From positions 1 to 19,602 of the forward strand of contig CAYUPO010000018.1 of the NCBI GenBank assembly GCA_964446685.1: 19,602 nucleotides of DNA, read 5' to 3'. This stretch comes from CAZWRN01 sp964446685. GTDB lineage: Bacteria > Patescibacteriota > Microgenomatia > Daviesbacterales > UBA10151. Below the pieces are notes generated by a model. The model made no database searches. It worked only from the letters and a program-made list of their open reading frames with translations, and was not told the origin of the DNA. The position numbers and the translations under genes were made by a program. This document shows positions 1 through 7,608 of this stretch, piece by piece (position 1 is the stretch's first letter; each line of letters begins with the position of its first letter).

Positions 1-741
1 GCTGAAAAAATTAATCCGGAATTTGTGCTGGTTCTTGGAGATCTACAATATGATGTGGCGACTTTAGATAACTTTAATAATTTTTATGATAAATCTTGGG
101 GGAGAGTGAAAAGTAAAACTAAACCAGCAGTTGGCAATCATGAATATGCTCAGATAAATGCTAAGGGGTATTATGACTATTTTAACGGTGTCGATCAGTA
201 CACCGGGTCAGCTGGGGACAGAGACAAAGGCTATTATAGCTATCAGAAAAATGACTGGAAATTTTATGTACTAAACAGTAATTGCGGTGAAGCAGGAGGG
301 TGTGGGGTGGAATCTCCCCAGGGAAAATGGTTGGAGCAGGAGCTAACAAATAATAAATCAAAATGTCAGATCGCTTACTTTCATCATCCTTTATTTAGTT
401 CTGGTTTGCATGGTCCGGTTGAGATGGTGAAACCATTATGGCAATCTTTATACAAGTATAATACTGATCTGATTCTGAATGGTCATGATCATTTGTATGA
501 AAGATTTTCCCCTCAGGATCCGGAGGGAAATATTGATAATGAAAAAGGGATTCGTGAATTTGTAGTTGGGACAGGTGGTAGGAATTTGTATCAGGTAGTT
601 GATGCAATGCCAAATAGTGAAATCAAAATTGCTAATAAATTTGGAGTGTTACAATTGGATCTGAAGGAGAATGAATATAACTGGCAGTTTATTTCCATTG
701 ATAATCAAATACTGGATCAGGGTTCGGCTTTTTGTCACTGA
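1..741 (+). CDS. Metallophosphoesterase, purple acid phosphatase-like (5' end missing)
   Basis: The frame is open from base 1, so the N-terminus lies outside the window; 246 residues remain. The calcineurin-like metallophosphoesterase motifs appear in order: GDLQY (D14 and Y17, the purple-acid-phosphatase GDxxY form), GNHEY (N46, H47), HHPLF (about 128-132) and NGHDHLYER (about 160-168). These supply most ligands of a dinuclear metal centre that hydrolyses phosphoesters; the first Asp motif should lie just upstream. GHDHxYER is typical of the purple acid phosphatase branch. Such enzymes are usually exported, but the signal region is not visible here. The last 7 bases overlap the 3' end of the convergent methyltransferase gene. 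The family is clear; the substrate cannot be told. Confidence 0.87.
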   Translation, partial: AEKINPEFVLVLGDLQYDVATLDNFNNFYDKSWGRVKSKTKPAVGNHEYAQINAKGYYDYFNGVDQYTGSAGDRDKGYYSYQKNDWKFYVLNSNCGEAGGCGVESPQGKWLEQELTNNKSKCQIAYFHHPLFSSGLHGPVEMVKPLWQSLYKYNTDLILNGHDHLYERFSPQDPEGNIDNEKGIREFVVGTGGRNLYQVVDAMPNSEIKIANKFGVLQLDLKENEYNWQFISIDNQILDQGSAFCH

Positions 742-1751
742 GGGAGTAAGATATCACCCCAATTCATTTTTTTTGCCAATTTAAATTTTTCCTTCTCTTT
801 TTTAAAAATCTTTTCCTGTATGATTCCATCTTTGGTTAATAACGATAATTCAACAAAGGGTTTATAAAGCTGGGGATTTTTAATTAATCTGGCTTGAGGT
901 TGTATTTCTGATGGAAATTTGGAAAATACTATATAACTGTATTTGGCATCTTCCCAATCTGATGGAGGGAGTAGTTTTGTTTTATCTGTCAGATCCATTT
1001 TCCGCTGAAGTTGTCTAACCCTTTTTTGAAAATCAGGGCGGATAATTCTCTGTGAGAAGACAATATCTTCTGAGGGATAATATTTGTTTTCAATAAAAGG
1101 AGCTGTTAATTTGGGATTATATTTACTTAATTCTGTAACTGTTTGATTATTCGATTCGTTTCCAAATGGTGTCCCTGGTTCAACTACAACCAATATTCCC
1201 TGACAATGTTTGTAGGCAAATTCGATAGTTTTTTGTCTGGTATTATCATCCATTTCGTTTAAGACATTTGCCAAAATTACTAGGTCAAATTTTTCTGTTG
1301 TATGTGGGACCGAAAAAGAGAAATTAGTCGGATACCATTTTGGTTTCAGAGATGAGTTGGATAATATTTTTTTACCAACAGTGATAAAGTTGGGGTCTTT
1401 TTCGACTGCGGAAATCTGAGTTATGGAGGGAAATAACTGTTCTGTTGCCCAGATTGCTGTACCAGGTCCGCTGCCAATATCAAGTAATGACACTGGTTTC
1501 CAGGAAGGATTTATTTGTTTGATACTGGCAAGAGAACCATATATTTGGGCGTAAGTGGAAGAAACTCGAAGGGATAAGTATCCCAAAACATCTGAATAAT
1601 CTCTAATATAACTAATTCCTTGCTTAACTCTTTCTACTCGGTATTTAAGACTGAGTGCAACTGCACTTTTCAGCCATTCATTTGAATTGCTCTCTTTTAA
1701 AATATTTTCAATTGAATCAGTAATAGGATCAGGTAGTCTGATAGTTTTCAT
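735..1751 (-). CDS. Rsm22-like class I SAM-dependent methyltransferase
   Basis: This 338-residue protein has a SAM-binding motif I, LLDIGSGPGTAIWA, at about residues 89-102, an acidic residue after strand 2 (SAVEKDP), VILANVLNEM in the motif IV region and LVVVEPGTPFG after it. This layout matches the Rsm22/METTL17 family, which associates with the small ribosomal subunit. The C-terminal ending SDWEDAKYSYIVFSK also fits the family. Members normally carry four conserved cysteines (an APCPH...CP element and a later Cys) that bind an Fe-S cluster. Here that stretch reads APFIENKYYP and the only cysteine is in KHCQG, so the cluster site is missing. There is no Shine-Dalgarno site; an extended -10 ends 6 nt before the ATG. 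It overlaps the upstream convergent gene by 7 bp. Confidence 0.78.
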   Translation of the reverse strand: MKTIRLPDPITDSIENILKESNSNEWLKSAVALSLKYRVERVKQGISYIRDYSDVLGYLSLRVSSTYAQIYGSLASIKQINPSWKPVSLLDIGSGPGTAIWATEQLFPSITQISAVEKDPNFITVGKKILSNSSLKPKWYPTNFSFSVPHTTEKFDLVILANVLNEMDDNTRQKTIEFAYKHCQGILVVVEPGTPFGNESNNQTVTELSKYNPKLTAPFIENKYYPSEDIVFSQRIIRPDFQKRVRQLQRKMDLTDKTKLLPPSDWEDAKYSYIVFSKFPSEIQPQARLIKNPQLYKPFVELSLLTKDGIIQEKIFKKEKEKFKLAKKMNWGDILLPQ

Positions 1752-1757
1752 GAGGGA

Positions 1758-1766
1758 AGTATAACA
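1758..1766 (-). promoter_or_regulatory. Extended -10 promoter abutting the Rsm22-like start
   Basis: On the minus strand the sequence reads TG-T-TATACT, then TCCCTC, then ATG. With a transcription start about 7 nt after the hexamer, the message would begin at or next to the start codon. The same arrangement, including the identical nonamer and a 6-nt spacer, precedes the zinc-ribbon gene at 18956-18970. Confidence 0.55.
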
Positions 1767-1790
1767 AAAAAGAGTTAACTAATATGAAGG

Positions 1791-1988
1791 TTAAACTTGA
1801 CCGGATTTTTTAGGATGCCATTTCCAGGCAACCATTGCAGCAATAGCAAAAAATACCAGTCCCATAATACGGTGAATTGTGTGATTGTAAAGACCAAAAG
1901 CTTCATGATTGAGAGGAAGGGGAGATGCGTGATCAACTAACCAGTATATACCCAATAAAATCAAAAATGTAATTACCAAAAGCTTCAT
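1791..1988 (-). CDS. Small two-helix membrane protein, function unknown
   Basis: A 65-residue protein with hydrophobic helices at about 2-19 (LLVITFLILLGIYWLV) and 40-57 (IMGLVFFAIAAMVAWKW), and a short His-containing loop between them (H20, H28, H36, H39). The C-terminus is basic (HPKKSGQV). It is not recognised as a member of a named family. It lies between the methyltransferase and the SGNH hydrolase genes on the same strand, 39 and 50 bp away. A TATACT hexamer (1996-2001) ends 7 nt before its ATG, so it probably has its own promoter. The compact coding frame, hydrophobic pattern and promoter make it likely to be real. Confidence 0.6.
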   Translation of the reverse strand: MKLLVITFLILLGIYWLVDHASPLPLNHEAFGLYNHTIHRIMGLVFFAIAAMVAWKWHPKKSGQV

Positions 1989-1995
1989 TAAATTA

Positions 1996-2001
1996 AGTAT
2001 A
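1996..2001 (-). promoter_or_regulatory. -10 hexamer next to the small membrane protein start
   Basis: The minus strand reads TATACT, then TAATTTA, then ATG. No convincing -35 or Shine-Dalgarno sequence is present. This fits the near-leaderless pattern seen repeatedly in the window. Confidence 0.45.
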
Positions 2002-2038
2002 AACTCTCAAAATAAAATAAGCGAGTACCAAAATATGT

Positions 2039-2929
2039 CTAAAAACTTAAAAGAGAGGCAATTAAATTGGCCATGAAGACATGCCCTTCAATTGATGGAT
2101 GAATACCATCATGAGTGGCGACATAGATTTTATTGCCATAATTTCCATTTACTTTAGATGACTGGTAGGCATTTATCAGAGGGACATTTTCTGTTTTAGC
2201 AACTGTTACGCTGTCATCCAACTGTTCAATGATATGAACTACCTGAGTCGTAGCTTTATCTTCCGGCCAATTGATCCCACCAACTCCTTGACCAAAGCCA
2301 TCTTTTAAAGGAGCAATTTCTGCCAAAAGATAGACCCTGCCGGATACTCCTCTGGCCTGATTGACCATTTCCCGAAGTAACCTGGAATGTTTTGTTCGGT
2401 CATGTTCAGCAAAAGGATTATAAGAAAATGATCCGACTATCAAAATATCCGGATGAATCTCTGAAAGAGGGGGATAATTTCTGGTTTTGTAGTTAAAAGG
2501 AGAAGGAAAGCGACTAAGCCCCTGTTCGACATTTTGTCCGCCTATTCCGTAATTATATAGTTTAAATTGAGTTGAGGGATATCTGGAAGCCAAACTTTTT
2601 TGCAGATAATCAGTATTTTCACCCATTGTTTCAACCATCGAGTCTCCAATTAGGGCTATTGAATAACTGTCTTTGGGTAATTTAACCGGTATTTTTACTT
2701 CGGAACTTTTTGTGCTTAAAGGTACTGGTTTGATTATTATTGCTGATGCAGAAGCCGTTGGTGAAGGTTGGGGAGTGTCTGTATTAATCATTAATGGTAT
2801 TTCAGAGGCATCAGGGTTAAGGGATGCTGAATATCTGAAAGTGTTTGATGCGATATATATTCCAAAAAGAGTAATAACGAAAATAAATATAGATAAGAGC
2901 TGGGAATTAAATGTTTTTTTTCTTTTCAT
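2039..2929 (-). CDS. Membrane-anchored SGNH/GDSL-family hydrolase
   Basis: From the ATG at 2929 the protein has 296 residues. It begins MKRKKTF, followed by one hydrophobic helix (LLSIFIFVITLFGIYIA) and a Pro/Ser/Thr-rich linker, so it is probably tethered to the outer face of the membrane. The SGNH blocks are present: ALIGDSMVE (nucleophile Ser), YGIGGQNV (Gly), GSFSYNPF (Asn) and a C-terminal DGIHPS carrying the catalytic Asp and His. These enzymes are esterases or acetylhydrolases, often acting on cell-wall or exopolysaccharide acyl groups; the substrate is not evident. An in-frame TTG at 2971 would add 14 residues, but the basic-then-hydrophobic start at 2929 is the better signal-anchor. 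Confidence 0.85.
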   Translation of the reverse strand: MKRKKTFNSQLLSIFIFVITLFGIYIASNTFRYSASLNPDASEIPLMINTDTPQPSPTASASAIIIKPVPLSTKSSEVKIPVKLPKDSYSIALIGDSMVETMGENTDYLQKSLASRYPSTQFKLYNYGIGGQNVEQGLSRFPSPFNYKTRNYPPLSEIHPDILIVGSFSYNPFAEHDRTKHSRLLREMVNQARGVSGRVYLLAEIAPLKDGFGQGVGGINWPEDKATTQVVHIIEQLDDSVTVAKTENVPLINAYQSSKVNGNYGNKIYVATHDGIHPSIEGHVFMANLIASLLSF

Positions 2930-3018
2930 AATATGTCTGTGTTTTTGAACAGTTAGTATTGATAGTACCAAAGAAGTAGTAAGAGAGAAAGTTAGGGTAT
3001 TAATATTCGTAGAAGATG

Positions 3019-3024
3019 TATAAT
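3019..3024 (+). promoter_or_regulatory. Consensus -10 TATAAT before msrB
   Basis: A perfect TATAAT is followed by 6 nt (AATTTT) and the ATG at 3031. It lies inside the upstream part of the open frame that starts at 3016, which argues for the 3031 start. A TG dinucleotide directly precedes the hexamer; no clear -35 is visible. Confidence 0.6.
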
Positions 3025-3030
3025 AATTTT

Positions 3031-3417
3031 ATGCAATATAACAAACTGACTGAAGAAGAAAAACATGTAATTGAAGAAAAAGGAACTGAAGCTCCTTTTA
3101 GTGGTGAATATGATGAATTTTATAAAGATGGGGTATATGTCTGTCGAAGATGTAATAATCGGCTTTATTCCTCCCAGACAAAGTTTGATGCAGGTTGTGG
3201 ATGGCCGGCATTTGATGATCATTTTGAAGGAGCTGTCAAAAGAATTCCGGATGCTGATGGATATAGAGTAGAAATTCAATGTGCCAAATGTGGTGGACAT
3301 TTGGGACATGTTTTTGAAGGCGAACATCTGACAGATAAAAATATCAGACACTGTGTTAACTCTTTATCAATTCGTTTTGTACCGAAAGGTCAACAGATTC
3401 CAGAAGTTAAATCTTAA
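3031..3417 (+). CDS. msrB: Peptide-methionine (R)-S-oxide reductase MsrB
   Basis: This enzyme reduces the R epimer of methionine sulfoxide, free or in proteins, back to methionine. Numbered from 3031 (128 residues), two CxxC pairs bind structural zinc (C38/C41 and C84/C87). GCGWPAF carries the probable resolving C56 and RHCVNSLSIRF the catalytic C108. CGGHLGHVF is the standard substrate-site element. Length is typical of a stand-alone MsrB and no signal peptide is seen, so it should be cytoplasmic. The frame also opens at an ATG at 3016, but the TATAAT at 3019-3024 would then fall in the coding region. The start at 3031 (MQYNKLTEEEK) matches the usual family N-terminus. It is divergent from the SGNH gene and convergent with the glycosyltransferase gene. 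Confidence 0.95.
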   Translation: MQYNKLTEEEKHVIEEKGTEAPFSGEYDEFYKDGVYVCRRCNNRLYSSQTKFDAGCGWPAFDDHFEGAVKRIPDADGYRVEIQCAKCGGHLGHVFEGEHLTDKNIRHCVNSLSIRFVPKGQQIPEVKS

Positions 3418-3425
3418 TTTTTTAG

Positions 3426-4937
3426 TTAATAATTTTTGTAAAGATTATTAAATAATTTTTTTTCAGAAACTGCTGTAAAACCTATTTGGTCAAGCTGATC
3501 TTCAGAAAGGTTTGATAAATCAAATAACTGAAAATGTCCATCTCCACCAAAAGGACTTGGTTCTTTGGGACAATTACTTCCAATAGTCTGGCCAAATTCA
3601 TCTTTTAAATCTTTATTTTCACAGACACCAATCCGGTAACCTGAGGAATCTAATTTGTCCTCGTATTGATATAAATAATACAATGGTAAACTGACAATAG
3701 CAGATTCCGGTCTTTCAAAAAGTAATATTTTGCCTGGACTTTTGACTGCAATTTCTGTCTGTAATTTTCTTAGATCTGATAGCTGATTTTTTTGTTCAAT
3801 GATTTTGCTGTTTTGAATCATAGTTAGTAAACAAAAAAGTACTATTAGTATTATGCCAAGATATTTATTTAGTTTAAAGAAAATATAAATACTAAATGAG
3901 GTTAGAAAAATAATTATCGGATGAAAGACAAGCATATAGACAGGTGATCTGACTCCATTATAAAAATGGAGTAAAAATATTTGAATTAAAAAAGTAATAG
4001 CGATAATTTTGGTTGTGAGAGGAAAAGGTATTTTTTTAATAAAACAAATAACAAATGCTGAAACAATAATGATCATGACCGGATAACCCATGAGAGGCTG
4101 ATTAAATAGCACTTCACCAAAAAATTGCGGCCAGAAACTGATAATTTCTTTTAACCATGACAGAGTAACTGAAGCATTTTGCTGACCGGAAAAAGTATAA
4201 AGAAAAAAGTTTTTTGAAAGAATGTTCTGATGAGTGATATCAAAGATCATAAGAGGAATCATTGATACAGAAAGGCCAACTAAACTACTAATAAATCCAA
4301 GTATTTTAGAACGACTGTCTGCTTGTAGAAAAGAAGGTGTTATTAGTAACAGAGGTAACAATAGAAATGCTTCAAAATGAAAATTAATTGCCAGGCCGAT
4401 GCAAGTTCCTATAAAAAAACTGTAGATAAGTTTATGAGATTTCAAAAAAAATATTAAATATAAAATTATCAGTGATACAAATAAAGGAATTGGTATTGGG
4501 TTTAGCATGTCTGTGGAATGTAGGATAGAAGATGAAGCAAGGGCTGAAACTAAAGCAAAAATGATACAGCCGGCTTTACTGAATAATTTATATCCAATCA
4601 AACCAAAAACCACAATTGTGGTGCAGGATAAAATAGTAAACCCAATCCAGCTGCTGATGATTGAATCAGAAAATAACTTAAAAAAGATAATGAACCAATA
4701 GTAGAATGGACCAAATGAAAAATCACCGGCTGATGAATGAGGTCCGATCAGCGGCAGAAGATTTGTCTTAATAGAATAATCAGCAATTAGAGCGTCTCTG
4801 GCCTGGTCCTGACTAAGTGTCCATCTGGTATCGTAATTAACGAATCGGAAATACATCCCCAAAAGAAATATCAGAATAAATATTATAAGAAACTTTTTTT
4901 GTGAATAAGTAAATCTTGCATTAAAAAGATTATTCAT
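3426..4937 (-). CDS. GT39/ArnT-like polytopic membrane glycosyltransferase
   Basis: A 503-residue integral membrane protein. A first helix (about 15-30) is followed by an external loop with DQARD at 44-48, the acidic motif typical of GT-C enzymes related to ArnT and protein mannosyltransferases. About ten hydrophobic segments follow, then a soluble C-terminal domain of roughly 110 residues. GT-C enzymes transfer sugars from polyprenyl-phosphate donors on the outer membrane face. The ATG lies 2 nt after the stop of the secreted glycoside hydrolase gene, so the two are probably translationally coupled and act on the same surface glycan. No Shine-Dalgarno site precedes it. Acceptor and donor cannot be told from sequence. 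Confidence 0.8.
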   Translation of the reverse strand: MNNLFNARFTYSQKKFLIIFILIFLLGMYFRFVNYDTRWTLSQDQARDALIADYSIKTNLLPLIGPHSSAGDFSFGPFYYWFIIFFKLFSDSIISSWIGFTILSCTTIVVFGLIGYKLFSKAGCIIFALVSALASSSILHSTDMLNPIPIPLFVSLIILYLIFFLKSHKLIYSFFIGTCIGLAINFHFEAFLLLPLLLITPSFLQADSRSKILGFISSLVGLSVSMIPLMIFDITHQNILSKNFFLYTFSGQQNASVTLSWLKEIISFWPQFFGEVLFNQPLMGYPVMIIIVSAFVICFIKKIPFPLTTKIIAITFLIQIFLLHFYNGVRSPVYMLVFHPIIIFLTSFSIYIFFKLNKYLGIILIVLFCLLTMIQNSKIIEQKNQLSDLRKLQTEIAVKSPGKILLFERPESAIVSLPLYYLYQYEDKLDSSGYRIGVCENKDLKDEFGQTIGSNCPKEPSPFGGDGHFQLFDLSNLSEDQLDQIGFTAVSEKKLFNNLYKNY

Positions 4938-4939
4938 TT

Positions 4940-6742
4940 TTATTCAGACCAGGGTAATAATTTCCAAAGTTCGGTTGGGTTTAAGATTGCTGAACCGATA
5001 TCTGGCTGAAGTTCACCAAAGTCTAGTTGATTGACTCCTTCGGAAACGGTTTGATGAATTGTGATTGGTTTATAAAATGGTCTTTCTAAAGTAAAATTAT
5101 AATCTTTGTCTGGAAGCAAATATTTGGCTTCAATTGTTTCGGAATTCCCTTCAGTTCCGATATTTAATGCATTCACTGTTCGGTTAACCGCATTTTTGAC
5201 TTCACCAAAAACTGTCAGGATATAATCACCGGCTGGATTTTTTTTCCACTTTAATTCTGAATGAACCTGTAATAAAACCGGGGATTTGATATTGACAATA
5301 AATTCAAATTGTTCGGAATCAAATAGTTTTTCACCGTAGTACATATTGAGTTGTAGTTTGTAATCTCCGCCGACAGGAGCTTTGATAGTTGCATGAAAGG
5401 TGTAACTTTGACCCGGTTCTATTTTTTGGTCGGCTGGTATTTTCATCGGAATTATTCCCAGCTGAGATGCCTGAGAAAAAGGAGCTAAGGCCACCTGATG
5501 AGTATCATTCCAAACTGACTGACCGGTATTTTCAATAGTCAAAAACAGATCATAAGTCTGACCTGCAACCAGTGCAGTATTTATGCCAGATTTGGTTGCT
5601 TCAAAAGTGCTGGTAAAATTCTGAGTGGATAAGCCGCCTTTTTGGAGTTTGGCTTTGTGTTCCTGTAATGGATTTCCTATTTCTTTGGGCATATTTTTTA
5701 AGACTGTATAGGAGGGATAAAACTGGTCAGATTCAGCCAATGGATTAGGTGAAGAGGGGACTTTACTGCGGGGTTTTTTGAAAGAAAAATTATCAAATGG
5801 AGCTTCCTGATAATCGAGTATAAAGGGGGTGACTGCGACTATTTGTTTATTGTTCCAGGCAGTTTCATAAGCTTTTTGGTAATAAGTTGCAACTTCCTCA
5901 GCAGAAGGGAATTTAGCATTGCCGTTTTTACCTTCAGCATGTTTCCAGCCGGTTTCAGTGATAAATATTGGTAAGTCTTTTTCTATTTTGAGGGATTTAA
6001 GTTTTTTTAATTCATCTTCAAATCCCCGGACAGTCATTTTTCCAGAAGCTGTTGGAGAACCAGAGAAGTTTGGATTTGGATAAGAATGAGAAGACCAGCC
6101 ATCAAGCTTATTAAAAATGCCGGGGACTGTTTCGTTCATTTTTTCCATATAACTAAATGAATCCATGTAAGACGGTATTTTGTTGGGAGCTGAACCGTCA
6201 AGTCCGGCATTTATAACAAAGAAATTGGGGTTTTTCTTTTTAAGAGCATCGATTGTGGCGTTTAGTGTTTTGGCATAATCACCTGGATCAACACTGCCGC
6301 CCCATTCTGTGGCATGATTTGGTTCATTATAAATAATAATGTAGCGGTTTTTAGTTGGCCAGTTGAGTGAATCAAGAAAGTCGGCCCAGGCTTCTTCTTC
6401 TTTGTCATATGGTCTGACCCAGGTTCCGCCATCAGGTTTGGTAGCCAGTCTGACAATCGGGATCAAATGTTGTCTTCGTAGCTCATTAAAAAAAGTCTGC
6501 CATCTGTTTTTGTCCCGCTGGCCGCTTTCTATTAAAAAAGTGATATACCCCCAGTCGCCGTTGGTATTAACTAGGCCTGCAGTATCTTTGATCTCATCCG
6601 GGCTGGAGGAGATGATATGCATGCCAAATTTATTGTTGGAAACACTGAGAGGATCAGATACTGCATACGTTAAAGGTGGGAAAAGTATCAAAGGTATCAG
6701 AAGTATCAAAAGTACAAGGTAGTTAAGAATTTCTTTTAGCAT
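4940..6742 (-). CDS. Secreted clan GH-A-like glycoside hydrolase with NBR1-like Ig domain
   Basis: A 600-residue protein with a signal peptide (1 to about 27, ending near LTYAVS). A TIM-barrel-like domain (about 35-360) carries YIIIYNEPNH with probable acid/base E140 and LPIFITETGWKH with probable nucleophile E263, the two catalytic glutamates of retaining clan GH-A (GH5/GH39-type) enzymes. Residues about 390-485 (TYDLFLTIENTGQSVW...) resemble the NBR1-like Ig domain found in bacterial surface proteins. About 490-580 looks like another beta domain, and the protein ends NPTELWKLLPWSE. Both catalytic residues are present, so activity is plausible; substrate unknown. It is the first gene of a two-gene unit with the membrane glycosyltransferase. 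Confidence 0.8.
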   Translation of the reverse strand: MLKEILNYLVLLILLIPLILFPPLTYAVSDPLSVSNNKFGMHIISSSPDEIKDTAGLVNTNGDWGYITFLIESGQRDKNRWQTFFNELRRQHLIPIVRLATKPDGGTWVRPYDKEEEAWADFLDSLNWPTKNRYIIIYNEPNHATEWGGSVDPGDYAKTLNATIDALKKKNPNFFVINAGLDGSAPNKIPSYMDSFSYMEKMNETVPGIFNKLDGWSSHSYPNPNFSGSPTASGKMTVRGFEDELKKLKSLKIEKDLPIFITETGWKHAEGKNGNAKFPSAEEVATYYQKAYETAWNNKQIVAVTPFILDYQEAPFDNFSFKKPRSKVPSSPNPLAESDQFYPSYTVLKNMPKEIGNPLQEHKAKLQKGGLSTQNFTSTFEATKSGINTALVAGQTYDLFLTIENTGQSVWNDTHQVALAPFSQASQLGIIPMKIPADQKIEPGQSYTFHATIKAPVGGDYKLQLNMYYGEKLFDSEQFEFIVNIKSPVLLQVHSELKWKKNPAGDYILTVFGEVKNAVNRTVNALNIGTEGNSETIEAKYLLPDKDYNFTLERPFYKPITIHQTVSEGVNQLDFGELQPDIGSAILNPTELWKLLPWSE

Positions 6743-6757
6743 AAATCCGTGTTTCTC

Positions 6758-6766
6758 ATTTTAACA
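6758..6766 (-). promoter_or_regulatory. Extended -10 for the GH/GT unit
   Basis: The minus strand reads TG-T-TAAAAT, 15 nt before the ATG at 6742. This predicts a leader of only about 8 nt and there is no Shine-Dalgarno site. No good -35 is seen, as usual for extended -10 promoters. Confidence 0.45.
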
Positions 6767-6836
6767 TATTTCTCCCTGGATTTAGGTTTAGGTGCTTGAA
6801 AAATAGAATTGGTAAAAATGAGTGAGTTAAACCTAG

Positions 6837-6866
6837 TTGACTTCGGGTTATATATGGGTGTATACA
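6837..6866 (+). promoter_or_regulatory. Promoter with long leader ahead of the 81-residue gene
   Basis: TTGACT (6837-6842), an 18-nt spacer and TATACA (6861-6866) form a reasonable sigma-70-type promoter. Transcription from it would give a leader of about 90 nt before the ATG at 6963, with an AGGAGG site at 6945-6950. That is unlike most genes in the window, whose -10 sits directly at the start codon. The remainder of 6743-6962 holds the minus-strand GH promoter and no supportable gene. Confidence 0.5.
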
Positions 6867-6962
6867 TAATATACCGAAAAAAACCCAAATGATGTTTGAA
6901 GCTTTATATCACCTGACCAGCTTAATAGCCAAGCTTACCCGCAGAGGAGGTTCTTCACTTGT

Positions 6963-7208
6963 ATGACAGATCTGTATGAACCTGTCAGAGTCTGGGTATT
7001 GTTTGAAACCAACAATATTCAGCCGCACATTTTTTTCTGGCGGGATAGAAAAATTACAATTGAAACAATCAATATGGTTCACACCAGTAAGACAGAAGGT
7101 AGTACTCTCTATCATTTTTCTGTCAGCAGTGGAGGCAATTATTATCGTCTGCAGTTTAATATAGCCAAAATGAAATGGATGCTGGAGCAGGTAGAGGAGA
7201 GCAATTAA
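6963..7208 (+). CDS. Small DUF6504-like protein, function unknown
   Basis: An 81-residue soluble protein. Its pattern, YEPVRVWVLFETNNIQPHIFFWRDRKITIETI near the N-terminus and YYRLQFNIAKMKWMLEQV near the C-terminus, resembles the short beta-rich DUF6504-type proteins (P-V-x-V, then P-x-x-F-x-W-x-x-R, ending in W-x-L). I recall proteins of that type lying near error-prone polymerase genes in actinobacteria, and here the next cellular gene downstream is a Y-family polymerase. That link is inference. AGGAGG at 6945-6950 is 12 nt from the ATG, a rather long spacing. A frame open on the opposite strand (6909-7115) is a shadow. Confidence 0.6.
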   Translation: MTDLYEPVRVWVLFETNNIQPHIFFWRDRKITIETINMVHTSKTEGSTLYHFSVSSGGNYYRLQFNIAKMKWMLEQVEESN

Positions 7209-7268
7209 ATTAATATCTTTTGAGAATTTATATTTTAATCATACGAAAATAGATTGAATTAATTCCGT

Positions 7269-7288
7269 ATCCCGACGAAAGTCGGGAT
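7269..7288. repeat. REP-like palindrome left of the GIY-YIG gene
   Basis: A perfect inverted repeat: ATCCCGAC, loop GAAA, GTCGGGAT. It ends 10 nt before the GIY-YIG start codon and would fold into an 8-bp, GC-rich stem with a GNRA-type tetraloop in the transcript. The preceding bases make CCGTATCCCG (7265-7274), the exact reverse complement of CGGGATACGG at 7644-7653 on the far side of the gene. Confidence 0.8.
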
Positions 7289-7298
7289 CTATATATCT

Positions 7299-7583
7299 AT
7301 GGGTGGATACGTTTATATACTAGCAAATAAAAAAGATGGGACTTTATATATAGGTAAAGCTGAAAATTTGGTTAAGCGTATTTATGAACATAAAAATAAT
7401 TTAGTTGAAGGATTTACTAAAAAATATAGTGTACATAACTTAGTATATTTTGAAATATATAGTCAGATTGAAGAAGCAAGTCTTAGAGAAAAACGAATGA
7501 AAGAATGGAGAAGAGATTGGAAAATCGCATTAATTGAAAAAGAAAATCCAGATTGGCAGGATTTATATAAAACTATTTTATAA
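7299..7583 (+). CDS. Small GIY-YIG endonuclease-domain protein (YhbQ/COG2827 type)
   Basis: A 94-residue single-domain protein. The GIY-YIG signature appears as YVYIL (4-8) and LYIG (16-19), followed by R27 and H31 in VKRIYEHK, the aromatic Y43 in FTKKYSVHNLVYFE, E64 in LREKRMKEW and the family ending NPDWQDL. All expected catalytic residues seem intact, so it can probably cut or nick DNA. Its role in the cell is unknown for this subfamily. No Shine-Dalgarno site is visible; TATATA sits just upstream. The gene is more AT-rich than its neighbours, separates the 81-residue gene from the polymerase gene, and is bracketed by related palindromes (7265-7288 and 7629-7653), which suggests a discrete inserted unit. 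Confidence 0.9.
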   Translation: MGGYVYILANKKDGTLYIGKAENLVKRIYEHKNNLVEGFTKKYSVHNLVYFEIYSQIEEASLREKRMKEWRRDWKIALIEKENPDWQDLYKTIL

Positions 7584-7608
7584 ATAATAATTGAAGTTAT
7601 TTATATAA

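Noticed and set aside
3016..3030. Upstream ATG for msrB at 3016.
   Set aside because: It would place a perfect TATAAT within the coding sequence; the start at 3031 matches the family N-terminus.
3418..3476. Possible terminator between msrB and the glycosyltransferase gene (AATAAT/ATTATT with T-runs).
   Set aside because: The stem consists only of A and T and the region is T-rich throughout, so a terminator cannot be told from background.
6363..6722. A 119-codon open frame on the plus strand opposite the glycoside hydrolase gene, considered as a gene.
   Set aside because: It lies inside a well-supported gene with signal peptide and catalytic motifs; its product shows no domain pattern.
6783..6835. 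Inverted repeat TAGGTTTA (6783-6790) and TAAACCTA (6828-6835).
   Set aside because: Eight AT-rich base pairs across a 37-nt gap are expected by chance in such sequence and no function fits.
6818..6892. A 24-codon ORF (MSELNLVDFGLYMGVYIIYRKKPK) between the GH gene and the 81-residue gene.
   Set aside because: It has no ribosome binding site, overlaps the promoter at 6837-6866 and has no feature beyond an open frame.
6919..6935. Possible hairpin AGCTT/AAGCT in the leader of the 81-residue gene, considered as a riboswitch element.
   Set aside because: The 5-bp stem is too weak and nothing resembles a known aptamer.
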